DNA of 5,528 bases from assembly GCA_007116525.1 (NCBI GenBank), contig SKIH01000032.1, forward strand, positions 1 through 5,528, read 5' to 3'. Positions 4,802-5,528 of the stretch are shown here, piece by piece. The notes below the pieces were generated by a model, which was not told the origin of the DNA, did not search any database, and worked only from the letters and a program-made list of their open reading frames with translations. Each line of letters opens with the position of its first letter. Position 1 is the stretch's first letter. The position numbers were made by a program, and so were the translations under genes. The stretch is from Bacilli bacterium (GTDB lineage Bacteria; Bacillota_I; Bacilli_A; RF39; UBA660).

Positions 4802-5528
4802 CAAAACTCTCCTTTGCTTTATACGAACTTCTAACATACTTACCAGATATTACTTTCGAAAAACCTACCTCATATCCCATTTTTTCTATATTTGAAAAGT
4901 CTTCGTCACTATACATTTTAAACACTTTTTCACAATCTTTATTAGGCCTTAAATACTGACCGATTGTTATTATATCAACACCACAATCATTTAAATCAAT
5001 CATCGTTTTGTTAATCTCATCAAAACTCTCAGAAAGACCAACCATCATTCCAGATTTAACTTTTATTCTAGAGTCTATCATCTTAGCATTTCTAAGTACA
5101 TCTAGCGACCACTTATAACTACCTTTATTTCTAAGTGTGTCAAAAAGTCTTTCTACAACTTCTATATTGTGGTTTAAAACATCAGGTTTTGAATCTAATA
5201 TCGTTTTTAAATCATCAATATTTCCTTTTAAATCTGATATTAAAACCTCAACAAAAATATTTTGGTTTTCATCTTTAATCGATCTAATCAAGTCTGCAAT
5301 GTATGATGCACCAGAATCTTTTAAGTCATCTCTAGTAACTTGAGTTATTACAACATAATCTAAGTCCATCTCTTTAATTGCTTTTAATATAGTTTCCTTT
5401 TCAGATTCATAAGAATCGCCAACTGAAGCTTTTGAAACATTACAATATTTACAATTTCTAGTACAAGTTTTCCCCAAAACTAAAAAGGTTGCAGTATTTT
5501 TAGAAAAACACTCATACCTATTTGGACA
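4791..5528 (-). CDS. lipA: Lipoyl synthase LipA (radical SAM), missing its N-terminus at the right window edge
   Basis: A total of 245 C-terminal codons are visible, entering from the right edge in frame. LipA inserts two sulfurs into protein-bound octanoyl groups using two 4Fe-4S clusters. In visible numbering, Cys1 and Cys7 (CPNRYEC) are the last two cysteines of the auxiliary-cluster CX4CX5C motif; the first is off the window. TATFLVLG leads into the radical-SAM motif CTRNCKYC (22-29). Other LipA blocks are VVITQVTRDDL, EVLISDLKG, NHNIEVVERLF, KSGMMVGL, GQYLRPNK and the C-terminal VRSSY (232-236), whose RSSY serine coordinates the auxiliary cluster. QVTRDDL replaces the commoner SVDRDDL. 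An in-frame TTG at 5477 could be taken for a start, but it lies inside the conserved domain after essential cysteines and is not the start. About 50-70 N-terminal residues should lie outside. The octanoyltransferase gene overlaps its 3' end. Confidence 0.96.
   Translation of the reverse strand, partial: CPNRYECFSKNTATFLVLGKTCTRNCKYCNVSKASVGDSYESEKETILKAIKEMDLDYVVITQVTRDDLKDSGASYIADLIRSIKDENQNIFVEVLISDLKGNIDDLKTILDSKPDVLNHNIEVVERLFDTLRNKGSYKWSLDVLRNAKMIDSRIKVKSGMMVGLSESFDEINKTMIDLNDCGVDIITIGQYLRPNKDCEKVFKMYSDEDFSNIEKMGYEVGFSKVISGKYVRSSYKAKESFDEN
4807..4815 (-). promoter_or_regulatory. Ribosome binding site fixing the octanoyltransferase start
   Basis: AAAGGAGAG on the minus strand, within the lipA 3' coding end, five bases before the ATG at 4801-4799. 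The upstream in-frame ATG (4837-4835) has no comparable site and would add 12 residues unlike the family N-terminus. Confidence 0.8.

Noticed and set aside
4802..4837. Twelve-residue longer octanoyltransferase from the ATG at 4837
   Set aside because: No ribosome site precedes that ATG and the extra residues do not resemble the family N-terminus. The ATG at 4801 has AAAGGAGAG at good spacing.
4791..5477. lipA starting at the in-frame TTG at 5477
   Set aside because: The frame stays open to the window edge and upstream codons encode conserved LipA sequence (CPNRYEC, TATFLVLG), including cluster cysteines. The gene is cut by the window, not short.

Overview
This is a low-GC window (AT-rich by eye in genes and spacers alike) from a chromosome of a Gram-positive-type bacterium. 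Evidence for Bacillota or a related wall-less lineage (Acholeplasma/Izemoplasma-like): strong AGGAGG ribosome sites, a CmpB-type membrane protein (PF06541 family, mostly Bacillota), a LipM-type octanoyltransferase, and TGA used as a stop with TGG for Trp, so the code is standard. The genus cannot be fixed from the sequence. Nothing indicates a mobile element, prophage, CRISPR array or RNA gene.

Layout, left to right. A patatin-like phospholipase gene (minus strand, cut by the left edge) and a CmpB-like multi-pass membrane protein gene (plus strand, 418-1071) diverge from an 82-bp spacer. That spacer is an imperfect mirror image of itself: the two promoter/ribosome-site blocks match at 20 of 22 positions in inverted orientation. 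A bidirectional terminator separates the CmpB-like gene from a convergent minus-strand operon of an NfeD-like protein (1962-2378) followed by a stomatin/QmcA-type SPFH protein (1082-1960), a known membrane-organising pair. Next, all on the minus strand, come a classical short-chain dehydrogenase (2451-3221), a YfbR-like HD-domain nucleotidase (3283-3957), and a lipoate operon: lipA (lipoyl synthase, cut by the right edge) overlapping a LipM-like octanoyltransferase gene (4007-4801) by 11 bp.

How they work together. The octanoyltransferase would load octanoate onto a carrier protein domain and LipA would insert two sulfurs to make lipoyl cofactor, so these two form a complete de novo lipoylation module. 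NfeD and the SPFH protein probably form a membrane complex. The HD protein fits nucleotide-pool housekeeping. The dehydrogenase has no pathway partner here.

Architecture is very compact. All intergenic gaps are under 100 bp. Three intrinsic terminators overlap stop codons of the genes they end. The five predicted promoters would give 5' leaders of only about 9-17 nt, leaving no room for riboswitches or attenuators. No convincing new system is present. The most interesting feature is the mirrored divergent promoter at 341-415.
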